NCBI RefSeq assembly: GCF_001411805.1
Contig: NZ_CP007212.1
Span: 2,170,001-2,234,000 of the forward strand
DNA length: 64,000 bases
Source of the DNA: Burkholderia plantarii
Lineage (GTDB): Bacteria > Pseudomonadota > Gammaproteobacteria > Burkholderiales > Burkholderiaceae
Direction of reading: 5' to 3'
Shown here in pieces: positions 45,477 through 54,645 of this stretch. The position numbers were made by a program, and so were the translations under genes. Position 1 is the first letter of the stretch. Each line of letters opens with the position of its first letter. The notes below the pieces were generated by a model. That model was given only the letters and a program-made list of their open reading frames with translations, did not search any database and was not told the DNA's origin.

Positions 45477-46255
45477 AGGTTGTTCTCCGGAAAGCCGATG
45501 CCGATCGGCACCACCATGCCCGCGACCGGCAGGTCGTCGCGGACGATCCAGGCCACGAGCGCGTTCGCCACCGCGCCCGCGCCGTTGGGTTTGAAGCGCA
45601 GCGCGAACGCCTTCAGGCCGTCGCGCGCGTCGCTCCACGCGGAGGCGTCGGCGGCCTCCTCGGCGGCCGGCTGCAGATGCGCGGCGTTGACCTTCACGCC
45701 GAGCCGCAGCATCTCCTTGCCGAGGCTCTTGACGGCCGCGTGGCGCGCACGCACGTCCACCGGCAGCGCGGCGGGCGTGGTGGCGAGGTAATAGCCCATG
45801 CTGTCTTCCTGCGTGAGCGCCCAGATCTGCGCGTTGCCGCCGCGGCGCAGCAGCGTCGCGGCGGCCTGCAGCGTGGCGAGGAAATCGCCGAGGCGCGTTT
45901 CGAGCCGCTCGGCGAACGCATCGAAGGTGTCAAGGCTGTCGAACTCGGCGGCGGCATCGTCGCCCCCACCGAGGCCGGCCGACGCGTCGCGCGGCCGGCC
46001 GAACACGATCGTGTCGAACGGCCCGTGGCTCGCGTCCCAGGCGGCCAGATGCGCGGCGGGATGCGCGGCGCAGACGTTCGTCACGCCGGGGCCGCCGTCC
46101 TGGAACCTCACCGCGCCGTCGGCGCCGGCCGCCGCGACAGCGTCCACCGCCTCGCGCCGATGCGCGAGCACCCGCGTGCCGGCCGCCGCGAGCCGCGAGC
46201 ACAGCGCCTGCTCGATGGCGCCGTGCGCGTCGATCACGAGCGCGCGCGCACTCAT
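45473..46255 (-). CDS. Degenerate SDR-fold protein
   Basis: A 260-aa protein recognisable as a short-chain dehydrogenase from its C-terminal half (AAVKSLGKEMLRLGVKVNAAHLQP), but the key sites are gone. The glycine-rich cofactor loop is degenerate (VIDAHGAIEQA), and the YxxxK position reads VRARH. The usual active-site serine is not seen. It may be a non-catalytic ketoreductase partner or bind a different ligand. ATGA overlaps the carrier-protein gene upstream; GTGA couples it to purU. Confidence 0.75.
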   Translation of the reverse strand: MSARALVIDAHGAIEQALCSRLAAAGTRVLAHRREAVDAVAAAGADGAVRFQDGGPGVTNVCAAHPAAHLAAWDASHGPFDTIVFGRPRDASAGLGGGDDAAAEFDSLDTFDAFAERLETRLGDFLATLQAAATLLRRGGNAQIWALTQEDSMGYYLATTPAALPVDVRARHAAVKSLGKEMLRLGVKVNAAHLQPAAEEAADASAWSDARDGLKAFALRFKPNGAGAVANALVAWIVRDDLPVAGMVVPIGIGFPENNL

Positions 46256-46545
46256 GCGGTGGCCTGCGACCGATGCTCGATCACCAGCGCGGCGAGCCCG
46301 CCCACGCTGTTGCCCGAGGCCTCGATCAGCGCGCGGTTCAGCACCGGCAGGCTGACCCGGAAGCGGCCTTCGAGCGCCACCTGCAGGTCCAGCACGTCGA
46401 GCGAATCGAGCGCCAGCCCCTCGCCGAGCAGGCGCGTGTCGGCGCCGATGTCGGCCGGGTCCACGCCGGCCACCGATTCGAGCGCGGGCAGCAGTTCGGT
46501 CCTGATCACGTCGATGATCTCGTGCTTCGTCGTTACGTCGCTCAT
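46252..46545 (-). CDS. Acyl carrier protein
   Basis: A 97-aa carrier protein with the phosphopantetheine site at Ser in LALDSLDVLDL. One of three in the cluster. It overlaps the SDR-like gene (ATGA) and follows the dehydratase gene, so it may carry the growing chain during reduction. Confidence 0.87.
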   Translation of the reverse strand: MSDVTTKHEIIDVIRTELLPALESVAGVDPADIGADTRLLGEGLALDSLDVLDLQVALEGRFRVSLPVLNRALIEASGNSVGGLAALVIEHRSQATA

Positions 46546-46589
46546 GCTTGTCTCCGTCTGGGTTGAGGATCCGGCGGCGCGCCGCGCGG

Positions 46590-47111
46590 CTACTGCGTCA
46601 GGTACAGCGTGACGGTCGCGCTCATGCAGCGCTCGGTGCCGCGCAACACCACCGCCTCGAAATTGGCCACCGCGCCGGCGCGCGGCGCGGCGCTGCCGGC
46701 CGGCAGCGTCACGCAGGCCTCGAGCGCCTGCCCGGGCAGCACCGGCTGGAGGAAACGCGCGTTGCGCACGCCCACCAGGTGGCAGCGCGCCTCGCCGTCG
46801 CGACGGTGGCCGACCAGCAGGTTCGCGGTCTGCGCGACGAACTCCACCAGCAGCACGCCGGGCACGATCGGCGCGTCGGGGAAATGGCCGGCGAACCACG
46901 GCTCGTCGGGCGCGAAATGCTGGAAGCCGCGGATCGCGAGGCCGTCGGCGGCCACCTGCGCATGGCGCACGAACAGGAACGGCGCGCGGTGCGCGAGCAG
47001 CCGCGTCACGGCATCGGGGCCGAGCGCGGTGCCGGCGTCGAGCGTGGCGCCGGCGTCGAGCGCGGCGAATGCATCGGCGGCGGCCGCCGCCAGGGAGCGG
47101 GCGGGCGTCAT
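46590..47111 (-). CDS. FabZ-like 3-hydroxyacyl-ACP dehydratase
   Basis: A 173-aa hot-dog-fold dehydratase. The catalytic His is in WFAGHFP and the Glu in PGVLLVEFVAQ, as in FabZ. In a type II synthase it would make the trans double bond after ketoreduction. Its ATG overlaps the thioesterase stop. Confidence 0.85.
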   Translation of the reverse strand: MTPARSLAAAAADAFAALDAGATLDAGTALGPDAVTRLLAHRAPFLFVRHAQVAADGLAIRGFQHFAPDEPWFAGHFPDAPIVPGVLLVEFVAQTANLLVGHRRDGEARCHLVGVRNARFLQPVLPGQALEACVTLPAGSAAPRAGAVANFEAVVLRGTERCMSATVTLYLTQ

Positions 47112-47554
47112 GCGAACACCCCCGCCGTTTCGCCGGCCGGCAGATGCGGCGCGAGCGCGTCGAGCAGCGCCTGCGGATGCCGCACCGCGCGACGCGTGGC
47201 GCGCTCCACGGCCACCATCTCGATGCTGATGCGCGCGATCGCGTCGGTGCCGCGCGTGACCTCGGTCACCCACACCGAGCGCGAGGCCGTCATGCCGCCG
47301 ATCCGCGAGCGCAGCGCGAGGCGGTCCTCGAGCCAGGCCGGCGCGTGATAGACGGCCTCGACGCGGCGCACGATGAACAGCAGGCCGTCGGCGGCGAGCC
47401 GCGCGAACGAATAGCCGGCGGCGACCATCAGCCGGTTGCGCGCGCGCTCGGCCATCTCGATGTAGCGCGCGTGATAGACGATGCCGCCCGCGTCGGTGTC
47501 GGCATAGCCGATGTCGTAGAGCAGCGTGATCTCGTCGTCGGGATCGGATTGCAT
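47108..47554 (-). CDS. 4HBT/YbgC-type thioesterase
   Basis: A 148-aa hot-dog thioesterase. YADTDAGGIVYHARYIEMAERAR contains the Asp of the catalytic YbgC motif. It could release the finished acyl chain from its carrier. ATGA overlap with the dehydratase gene. Confidence 0.87.
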   Translation of the reverse strand: MQSDPDDEITLLYDIGYADTDAGGIVYHARYIEMAERARNRLMVAAGYSFARLAADGLLFIVRRVEAVYHAPAWLEDRLALRSRIGGMTASRSVWVTEVTRGTDAIARISIEMVAVERATRRAVRHPQALLDALAPHLPAGETAGVFA

Positions 47555-47666
47555 CCTGGGGCTCCGTGAAGAAATTGCGTATCGGTTGCGTGTCGGCGGC
47601 CCGCCGCGCGGCGTGGCGGGCGCCCCGGCGTCGGCGGGGTCGGCAAGGTCCGCGGTGCCTGCGCCC

Positions 47667-48407
47667 TCAGCGGTTGAAGCCGCCGTCGAGCCGCAGCGTG
47701 GTGCCGTGCAGGTAGCCCGGCTCGAGCAGGAACGCCACCGCGCGCGCCACCTCGTCGGCCTGCCCGACACGGCGCGCCGCGCTGCCGCCGACGATGTGCG
47801 CCGTCATCGCCGGCGTGAGGCCGGCGATCATCTCGGTGTCGATGAAGCCGGGCGCCACCGCGTTGGCGGTGAGCCCCTCGGCCGCGTAGCGCCGCGCGAG
47901 CCAGTGCGTGAAGCCGATCAGCCCGCCCTTGCTGGCCGCGTAGGCCACCTGCCCTTCCTTGCCCGCCACGCCGCCGAGCGAGGCGAGATTGACCACCGCC
48001 GGCGCGCGGCCGCGCAACAGGTGCGGCAGCGCCGCGCCGGTCACGCGGATCGCGCCGAGCAGGTTGGTGCGCAGCACGTTCAGGTAGCGCTCGGCCTCGA
48101 GCGTGACGAACGCGCCGTCGTCGACGATGCCGGCGTTGTTGACGAGCGCGTCGAGCCCGCCCAGCCGCCGCGCGGCCTCGTCGGCCAGCGCGCGCGCCGC
48201 GTGCGGATCGGTCACGTCGGCGCGCAGCACGGCGGCCGTCACGCCGGCCTCGCCCAGCTCGCGCTCGAGCGCATCGGCCGCCTTCGCGTCGTGGCGGTAC
48301 GAGGCCGCCACGCGCCAGCCGGCCGCCGCGAGGCGCCGCACGATCGCCGCGCCGATGCCGCGCGTGCCGCCCGTCACCAGCACCGCGCGCCCCGCCGGCG
48401 CGCTCAT
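47667..48407 (-). CDS. FabG-like 3-ketoacyl reductase
   Basis: A 246-aa classical SDR with an intact cofactor loop (GGTRGIGAA), NNAG, active-site Ser in NLASLGG and YAASK. The FabG-like PGFIDTEM segment follows. It is the competent ketoreductase of the cluster, in contrast to the degenerate SDR at 45473. ATGA overlap with the acyl-CoA dehydrogenase gene. Confidence 0.88.
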   Translation of the reverse strand: MSAPAGRAVLVTGGTRGIGAAIVRRLAAAGWRVAASYRHDAKAADALERELGEAGVTAAVLRADVTDPHAARALADEAARRLGGLDALVNNAGIVDDGAFVTLEAERYLNVLRTNLLGAIRVTGAALPHLLRGRAPAVVNLASLGGVAGKEGQVAYAASKGGLIGFTHWLARRYAAEGLTANAVAPGFIDTEMIAGLTPAMTAHIVGGSAARRVGQADEVARAVAFLLEPGYLHGTTLRLDGGFNR

Positions 48408-49576
48408 GCGCGACGGCGCGAGACGCTGCCCGCGATCACGATCTTCTGGATCTCCGAGGTGCCCTCGTAGATGCGCAGCGCGCGCGCCTGCCGGAACAGC
48501 CCCTCGGGCAGCGAGCCGGCCACCAGCCCGGCCGCGCCGAACAGCTGCACCGCGTCGTCGGCCACGCGCGCGAGGCCGTCGGTGGCGAGCAGCTTGGTGA
48601 TGCTGGCGTGCGCGGCCACCTCGGCCACCACGCCGGTGTCGAACTCCCAGGCGGTGCGCGCGACCAGCAGCGCGGTGCTGTCGGCGAACGCCACCATGTT
48701 GGCGATCTTGTCGATCGTGAACTGCTGCTGAAGCAGCTTGCCGCCCGCCACCGGGCGCTCGCGCGACCAGGCCAGCGACGCGGCCAGCGCACGCCGCGCG
48801 AAGCCGAGCGCGGCGGCGCCGACGCTGGCGCGATAGATGTTGAGGATCTCCATCGCGTAGCGGAAGCCCATGCCGGCCGCGCCGATCAGCGCGTCGGCCG
48901 GCAGCTCGGCCTGCTCGAACGCGAGCGAGGCGAACGCGCGCGGCGCGAGCAGCTCGATGCCGGCGGGCGCCACGCCGGCGGTGGCGGCCGGCACCGACAG
49001 GAAGCTCAGGCCGAGCCCGCCCGGGCCTTCGCCGGTGCGCAGCAGCACCGAGTGGTGATCGGCGATGTTGCCGTTCGACACCCAGGTCTTCAGGCCGTCC
49101 ACCGCATAGCCGCGCTCGGTGCGCCCGGCCTCCACCGCCACCGCCGCGAGGTTCGAGCCGGCCTCGGGCTCGGACAGCGCGAGCGAGCCGATCGTGGTGC
49201 CGTCGCGCAGCCCCGGCAGCCAGGCCGCGCGCTGCGCCTCGGAGCCGTACCAGGCGATCGGCGCGGCCGCGAGCCCCTGGATCGAGAACGCGAAATCGAC
49301 CAGATCGTCGAGATAGGCGAACGCCTCGCGCACCAGGCAAAGCGCGCGCACGTCGGGCCGCTCGCGGCCCGGCGCCGGATCGACGGCATGGCGCAGCCAG
49401 CCGTCCTGGCCGAGCAGTCGCGTGTAGAGCCGGCCGCGCTCGGCGGCCTCGAGCCGCTCGTATTCGCGCGGCAGCCACTCGTGGGCCTCGACCCAGGCCT
49501 CGAGGTCGGCGGCCAGCCGGCGGTGGGCGTCGTCATAGAACGGCAGGTTCAGGATCGCCGGATCGAAAATCTTCAT
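48404..49576 (-). CDS. Acyl-CoA (acyl-ACP) dehydrogenase
   Basis: A 390-aa flavoenzyme. It has the FAD-binding ALSEPEAGSN motif and the catalytic-base region YEGTSEIQK. It would introduce alpha,beta-unsaturation into a thioester, perhaps on a carrier protein, or act on the N-oxidised intermediate as nitro-alkane oxidase relatives do (speculative). Confidence 0.87.
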   Translation of the reverse strand: MKIFDPAILNLPFYDDAHRRLAADLEAWVEAHEWLPREYERLEAAERGRLYTRLLGQDGWLRHAVDPAPGRERPDVRALCLVREAFAYLDDLVDFAFSIQGLAAAPIAWYGSEAQRAAWLPGLRDGTTIGSLALSEPEAGSNLAAVAVEAGRTERGYAVDGLKTWVSNGNIADHHSVLLRTGEGPGGLGLSFLSVPAATAGVAPAGIELLAPRAFASLAFEQAELPADALIGAAGMGFRYAMEILNIYRASVGAAALGFARRALAASLAWSRERPVAGGKLLQQQFTIDKIANMVAFADSTALLVARTAWEFDTGVVAEVAAHASITKLLATDGLARVADDAVQLFGAAGLVAGSLPEGLFRQARALRIYEGTSEIQKIVIAGSVSRRRA

Positions 49577-49607
49577 GCTGCTCCCGTACAGGAATGGTGG
49601 GTGGCGT

Positions 49608-50525
49608 TCAGGCGAGGCCCGCGATGCCGAGTTCGTCGAACAGGCTGCGCAGCGTCGCGTAATCGCGCGACAGCCGCACGCCCTCGTTGCGCGCGTCGAG
49701 GCGCGCCAGGATCCGCTCGCGATGCGGCACCGCCAGGTGCGCGAGGATCGCGTGCCAGGCGGTGGTGTCGGGCGTCGTGAACACGTCGAGCGCGGCGGCG
49801 ATCTCGGCGGCGAACGCGGCCTGCCCCGGCGCGTCGAGCGCGCGGTAGACCGAGCCGACGATCTCGTGGAAGCCGGTGCCGTGCGCGGCCTCGTCGCGCC
49901 GGTGCAGGTCGGTGTTGATGCGGTTCAGCGGCTGGATCGACAGGTCGGTGGAGACCTGCGTCAGGTAGGCGTTGATCGACATCTCCGCGACCGAGGCGTA
50001 GGCGAGCCGCACGATCGCGGCCTCGCGCTCGTCGCGCGCGGCCGCGAGGCGCGCGCGCTGCGCGGCGCCCACCAGCGGCTCGGGCACCTCCAGGTCGCCG
50101 AGCCGGTGCCGCTCGCGCGCGCAATGGCAAACCTCGAGGCACATCAGGATGTGGAACTGCTCGTCCACCTGGATCTGCGCGAGCGCCTGCTTGAGCCGCG
50201 CGTCGCCGGTGCCGGGCAGGCGGCGCTTGAGCAGCAGGCTGCAAAGCGGCTGCACGATCTCGTCCTCCAGGTACATCGCCTTCTCGTTGTAGGCGACCCA
50301 GGCCGCGCCGAGAAAGCGCAGCTTGTCGGCGTGCGGCAGCGGCGCGAAATCCTCGTCGTCCCAGAACGGCACCATCGAGATCGGGAACTCGGGGATCGAG
50401 TCGTCGCAGTATTGCGTCAGGTCCAGCCGCGGCTGCCGTACCGCCACGCGGTGGTCCCAGCTCGCGGCGAGCCGTTCCACCACCTTGGCGGTGAAGCTCG
50501 CGTCGTGATCGAGTGTCGTGTACAT
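49608..50525 (-). CDS. AurF-like di-iron N-oxygenase
   Basis: A 305-aa non-haem di-iron oxygenase. All seven ligand positions of AurF can be placed with matching spacing: E81 (YNEKAMYL), E122 and H125 (VDEQFH), E181 (EMSINAYL), H208, E212 and H215 (HRRDEAAH). AurF oxidises p-aminobenzoate to p-nitrobenzoate; relatives oxidise other amines to hydroxylamine or nitro groups. The substrate here is unknown. ATG at 50525. Confidence 0.88.
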   Translation of the reverse strand: MYTTLDHDASFTAKVVERLAASWDHRVAVRQPRLDLTQYCDDSIPEFPISMVPFWDDEDFAPLPHADKLRFLGAAWVAYNEKAMYLEDEIVQPLCSLLLKRRLPGTGDARLKQALAQIQVDEQFHILMCLEVCHCARERHRLGDLEVPEPLVGAAQRARLAAARDEREAAIVRLAYASVAEMSINAYLTQVSTDLSIQPLNRINTDLHRRDEAAHGTGFHEIVGSVYRALDAPGQAAFAAEIAAALDVFTTPDTTAWHAILAHLAVPHRERILARLDARNEGVRLSRDYATLRSLFDELGIAGLA

Positions 50526-50627
50526 GTTGCTGTCAGTCTCCCGGCGGCTGCGATGCGGCCGGCCGTTGCTCGGTGGGGGGCCGGCCGCGGCGCGAACCGG
50601 AGGCGCGCCGCGGCCGGATCGCACGCA

Positions 50628-51344
50628 TCACTGCACCGTTTCGAGCGCTCGCGCGTGCGCGCCGCGCTCGCGCCCGGCGCCGGCCTCGATCGCGTCGAAG
50701 AACGCGAGGCGCGCGTCAACCAGCGCCTCGCCCGCGCTCAGCATGGTCTGGATCCGCTCGTCGTCGCGCTGCGCGATCTCCACCAGGATGTCGCGCATGG
50801 TCTCGGCGTGGCCGTCGTCGCATTCCACGTGGATGTGGAAGAACGCCAGCGCGCCGGCCGCCACGCCGTGCGCCTCGAAGCCCTTGATGATGTCGGCGTA
50901 GACCACCGGCACCAGCGCCTCGGCGCCGAGGCACAGCGCGGCCAGGCCGCGCGCCGGGTCGGGATGGCGGCAGTGGTCGAACATCGTGTCGATCAGCCGG
51001 CGCGTGCCGATCAGCGGCCGCGCGCCGTTCAGCGACAGGCCGAAGTGTTCGAGCATGGCGCGGTAGACGAGGCTGTGCGGCGTCTCGCTGTCATCGGTCA
51101 GGCCCAGTTCCTCGCAGAGGTTGGCGGCCAGCTTCTGCACGTCGGCGTTGTCCGGCAGGTTCGCCATCAGCGCGCAGAGGTAGCGCGTGAAATAGCTGCT
51201 GTAGAGCCCCTGCTGCACCAGGAACAGCTTCAGCTCGTCGAGCGGCACGTCGCCCGAGCGGCAGCGCGCGAGAAACGAATGGTCGCGAATGCGGGCCACC
51301 AGCCCGGCCTTCGCCTCCTCCAGTACGTCCAGATGCATCTCCAT
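50628..51344 (-). CDS. Haem-oxygenase-like di-iron oxidase (HDO)
   Basis: A 238-aa all-helical protein of the TenA/PqqC/CADD fold. The HDO metal set is visible: E79, H90, E142 and the HxxxDxxH motif H172/D176/H179. HDOs perform N-oxygenation, carbon-carbon cleavage or desaturation in several natural-product routes (for example UndA, SznF and BelK types). AAGGAG lies 9 nt before the ATG. It is adjacent to the AurF-like gene, so both probably modify one nitrogen or carbon centre in turn. Confidence 0.85.
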   Translation of the reverse strand: MEMHLDVLEEAKAGLVARIRDHSFLARCRSGDVPLDELKLFLVQQGLYSSYFTRYLCALMANLPDNADVQKLAANLCEELGLTDDSETPHSLVYRAMLEHFGLSLNGARPLIGTRRLIDTMFDHCRHPDPARGLAALCLGAEALVPVVYADIIKGFEAHGVAAGALAFFHIHVECDDGHAETMRDILVEIAQRDDERIQTMLSAGEALVDARLAFFDAIEAGAGRERGAHARALETVQ

Positions 51345-51350
51345 CGCCCA

Positions 51351-52460
51351 TCACTCCTTGCCCAAGAGGCGTTTTCCGCCGGCCTCGCCAGCGTCCTTCA
51401 GAAACGCCGCGATCCGCTCCTGCAGATCACGGCTCGTATGCACACCGAAATGCCCCGTCGCCTCGACGGTCTGCAGCGCCGCGCCGAGCGCCTGCGCCAC
51501 CGCGCGCGAGGTGGCCGCGTGGATCACCTCGTCGCTCTCGCCGTGCAGCACCAGCGCGGGCAGCCCGAAGCCGGCCAGCCGCGCGGCCCAGTCGTCGCGC
51601 CGGCAGCCGTGCTGCAGGCGCGCGTAGCGCACGATCGAGGCGTCGTCCACGAACGGCAGCGCGTTGAGGATCGCGAGCTGGGCGTCGGGCGTGCCGTCGT
51701 CGTCGCGGCGCGCCTGCCCGAGCAGCACGCGCACCAGCGCGGCCTGCCCGTGCGCGCCGCCCGCGATGCGGTCCCAGAGCGGCAGCACGCTGGCCTGGTA
51801 CGGCGTCCGCCCGGCCACGCCGGGCAGCTCGATCGACGGGCTCATCAGCACCAGCCGGCCGGCCGTGACGAGGCCCTCGGCGAGCGCCTGCGCGGCGACG
51901 TTCGAGCCGGCGCAGTAGGCCACCAGCGCGAAGGCGTGCGGCACGGCGGCTTTGTCTCCTTCATGTCCGTCTGCGTTGTCTCCTCGCGTGCCGTCGCCGC
52001 CGAGCGCGGCCAGCACCTCGGCCGCGTCGCGCGCGTGGCGGGCGAGCGAGAGATCCGCGGCCGCGGCCTCGTCGCCGTGCGCCGCCGGCAGCCCGCGCGC
52101 CTCCCAGCCGACCACGTGGTAATCCACGGCGAGCCGCGCGACGAGCGGCGCGACGAACGCCACCGACACGCCGAGCGCGTTGAAGACGAGCACGGTGGGC
52201 CGGCCGCGCTCGCCGGCCTCGTAGGCGGCGAGCGGCGTGCCGTCGCTGGCCGTGACCTCGTGCGGGCGCAGCGCGTCGAGCGCGGCCAGCACCGCGAAGC
52301 CGCGCACGGCGGCCGGCAGCCGGGCCGCGAACGGGTTCGGCGCCGCCTGTCGGTGGGTCGCCTCGATGATGTCGATCACCTCGTCTCCGATTTCGCTGCC
52401 GTTCATGTGCTGGTTCATGCGCTCGTTGTCCAGGTTCTTGTAGCGGGTCACGTTCGTCAC
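51351..52460 (-). CDS. Alpha/beta hydrolase, atypical nucleophile elbow
   Basis: A 369-aa alpha/beta hydrolase-fold protein. The elbow reads VAYCAGSNVA rather than GxSxG, the acid is in HGESDEVIHA, and the His in TGHFGVHTS. It may be a hydrolase or acyltransferase. The GTG at 52460 overlaps the CLF stop (GTGA), an unusual but clear coupling. Confidence 0.78.
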   Translation of the reverse strand: MTNVTRYKNLDNERMNQHMNGSEIGDEVIDIIEATHRQAAPNPFAARLPAAVRGFAVLAALDALRPHEVTASDGTPLAAYEAGERGRPTVLVFNALGVSVAFVAPLVARLAVDYHVVGWEARGLPAAHGDEAAAADLSLARHARDAAEVLAALGGDGTRGDNADGHEGDKAAVPHAFALVAYCAGSNVAAQALAEGLVTAGRLVLMSPSIELPGVAGRTPYQASVLPLWDRIAGGAHGQAALVRVLLGQARRDDDGTPDAQLAILNALPFVDDASIVRYARLQHGCRRDDWAARLAGFGLPALVLHGESDEVIHAATSRAVAQALGAALQTVEATGHFGVHTSRDLQERIAAFLKDAGEAGGKRLLGKE

Positions 52461-53419
52461 GCGGCCTCCTGATGGCGGGATGGATGGCCGGCGCCGCCCG
52501 GCTTGCCGACCAGCACGCAGGTCGCCACCGGGCCCAGCCCCTTGACGACGAGCGCGTGCAGCCCGGGCCGCCAGCTGCCGGCGAGCCCGTCGCCGAGCCC
52601 CTCGGCCAGCGCCAGCGGCGCGCCGGCCGCAAGCCGGTCGATCGCGCCGGGCAGCCCCGGGGCGATCAGGTGCAGTTCGGGTTCGAGTCCGGCGGCGGCG
52701 TGCCCGGCCATCGCGCGCGCGGCGGCCACCAGCGGCCGGAAGCCGTCGTCGCGCGCGGCCTCGAAGGCGGTGTCGTCGAACAGCCGCTGTGACCAGCCGA
52801 GCAGCTGCCCCGCGTCGCCCGCGCGCGGCGCGCCGGCCGCGAGCCAGACGAGGCCCGCGCCGGCATGGATCGCGGCGGCTCGCGCGAACGGCGCCTGCGC
52901 CCGGGCACGCGCCACGTAGCGCTCGCTCGGCAGGTCGAAGCCGCCCGCGCACATCGCGTCGGCATGGCCGGCCACGATCTGGCGGCCCGCGCCGACGATC
53001 GCGTCGAGCCCGGCCTGGTAGCCGAGGAAACTGAGGTTCGGGCCTTGCAGCTCGCCGAGCGAGGCGACGATCGCGGCCGTGGCGTTCGGCAGGCCGGTGG
53101 CGTACCACGACGGCGTGACGCGCTCGAAGCCGTGCTCGTGAACGGCGGTCAGGCACTGCTCGGCCACCTCGATCGAGCCGAACAGCGTGCCGAGGCTCAC
53201 GCCCGCGCGCGGCGCGGCGAACCGGCGATCGTCGTCGCCGAGCGCGGCGCGCAGCCGTTCGAACGCGGCCAGCGCGAGGCGCGCCTTCACCGGCAGCGGG
53301 CCGACCTTGCGCGAGCGGCGCTCGGCATGCAGCCAGGGGTCGGCCGGCGTGCCCGGCGCGTCGGGCGCGGCGCCGGCGGTGGCGACGATGCGCAGCGCGG
53401 TAATCGAAGGGCTCGTCAT
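52457..53419 (-). CDS. Chain-length factor (KS-beta)
   Basis: A 320-aa ketosynthase-like protein without the catalytic cysteine: the active-site position reads LGYQAGLDA with Gln at residue 135. Cys-to-Gln is the classic mark of type II PKS chain-length factors. It is somewhat shorter than a full KS and overlaps the KS gene by ATGA, so the two should form a KS/CLF heterodimer that sets the chain length. Confidence 0.85.
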   Translation of the reverse strand: MTSPSITALRIVATAGAAPDAPGTPADPWLHAERRSRKVGPLPVKARLALAAFERLRAALGDDDRRFAAPRAGVSLGTLFGSIEVAEQCLTAVHEHGFERVTPSWYATGLPNATAAIVASLGELQGPNLSFLGYQAGLDAIVGAGRQIVAGHADAMCAGGFDLPSERYVARARAQAPFARAAAIHAGAGLVWLAAGAPRAGDAGQLLGWSQRLFDDTAFEAARDDGFRPLVAAARAMAGHAAAGLEPELHLIAPGLPGAIDRLAAGAPLALAEGLGDGLAGSWRPGLHALVVKGLGPVATCVLVGKPGGAGHPSRHQEAA

Positions 53420-54645
53420 GCCGGCACCCCCGCGGTGTCGCGCAGCGCGGCCGGATCGGCCAGCACCATCACGCAGTTGTTGCCGCCGAAGCCGAACGCG
53501 TCCACCAGCACGCTCGCGCCGTCGAGCGGCCAGCCCGCGCCGTCGACGATCGGCGTGTCGCCGAGCGCGGCGTCGCGCGTCTGGAGGTTCGCGGTGGGCG
53601 GCAGCCGCCGGTGCCGCAGCGCGAGGCACGCGGCCACCAGCGAGAACGCGCCGGCCGCCGCCTGCGGATGGCCGAGCGTGGACTTGATCGAGGTGACGGG
53701 CGGCAGCGCGTCGCTGCCGAACGCGGCCGCGAAGGCGGCGCGCAGCGCGGTGATCTCGGCGATGTCGTTGGTCGGCGTGCCGGTGCCGTGCGCGAACACG
53801 CCGGCCGGCCGCGCGGGGCGCGCGCCGGGCGCGGCCAGCGCCGCGATCAGCGTGCGCGCCACGCCCTCGATGTCGGGCGCGGTGGCATGGGCCGCGTCGC
53901 AGCCGGCCGCGCGCGCCGTCACCACCGCGTGGATCGTGGCGCGCCGCGCCAGCGCCGCGTCGAGCCGCTCCAGGCAGACGCAGGCCACGCCTTCGGAAAG
54001 CACCACGCCCTGCCGGCTCGCGTCGAACGGCCGGCACGGTTCCTTGGTGGCCACGCGCAGGCCGTTGAAGCCGCAGACCGTGTATTCGAGCAGCACGTCC
54101 ACGCCGCCCGCCACCATCGCGTCGGCCTCGCCGGCCAACAGCGCGTCGATCGCGAGCGACGGCGCGAGCAGCCCCGACGAGCAGGCCGTGGACAGCACCG
54201 CGAGCGGCCCCTGCCAGCGCGCGGCGTCGCCGGGCAGCAGCCGGCTGGCGTCGAACTCGGCCACGCCGGCCGCCTCGCCGCCGTGGCGGCCCAGCAGCGC
54301 GTTCTCGGCCACCTCGACGCCGGCCGTGGTGGTGCCGAGCACGCAGCCGATCCGCATGCCGGCCGGCCCGCCATGGGCCAGCCCCGCATCCTCGAGGCAG
54401 CGTTCGACGGCGAAGCGCGCCAGCGCCACCGCGCGGTTCTCGACGCCGCCGCTCGACGCATCGAGCGCGCGCCACTGGGCTTCGGGGATCGCCACGCAGT
54501 TGTCGGCCGGATAGGCCGCGAGCGAGCGCTTCGGCCAGGGGCCGCGCAGCTCGGCACGCCCGACCAGCGCGTCCCACAGCGCGGCGGGCGTCGAGCCGGC
54601 CGGCGACATCAGGCCGACGCCGGTGATCGCGATCGGCTGGCTCAT
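53416..54645 (-). CDS. Beta-ketoacyl synthase (KS-alpha)
   Basis: A 409-aa FabF/KAS II-like condensing enzyme. The catalytic triad is intact: C155 (TACSS), H286 (HGTGTPTND) and H326 (KSTLGH, with K321). With the CLF next to it this is a type II PKS or specialised fatty acid synthase. ATGA overlaps both the carrier protein and CLF genes. Confidence 0.92.
   Translation of the reverse strand: MSQPIAITGVGLMSPAGSTPAALWDALVGRAELRGPWPKRSLAAYPADNCVAIPEAQWRALDASSGGVENRAVALARFAVERCLEDAGLAHGGPAGMRIGCVLGTTTAGVEVAENALLGRHGGEAAGVAEFDASRLLPGDAARWQGPLAVLSTACSSGLLAPSLAIDALLAGEADAMVAGGVDVLLEYTVCGFNGLRVATKEPCRPFDASRQGVVLSEGVACVCLERLDAALARRATIHAVVTARAAGCDAAHATAPDIEGVARTLIAALAAPGARPARPAGVFAHGTGTPTNDIAEITALRAAFAAAFGSDALPPVTSIKSTLGHPQAAAGAFSLVAACLALRHRRLPPTANLQTRDAALGDTPIVDGAGWPLDGASVLVDAFGFGGNNCVMVLADPAALRDTAGVPA

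Noticed and set aside
49575-52472. 965-aa plus-strand reading frame
   Set aside because: Antisense to the AurF-like, HDO and hydrolase genes, all with recognisable motifs.
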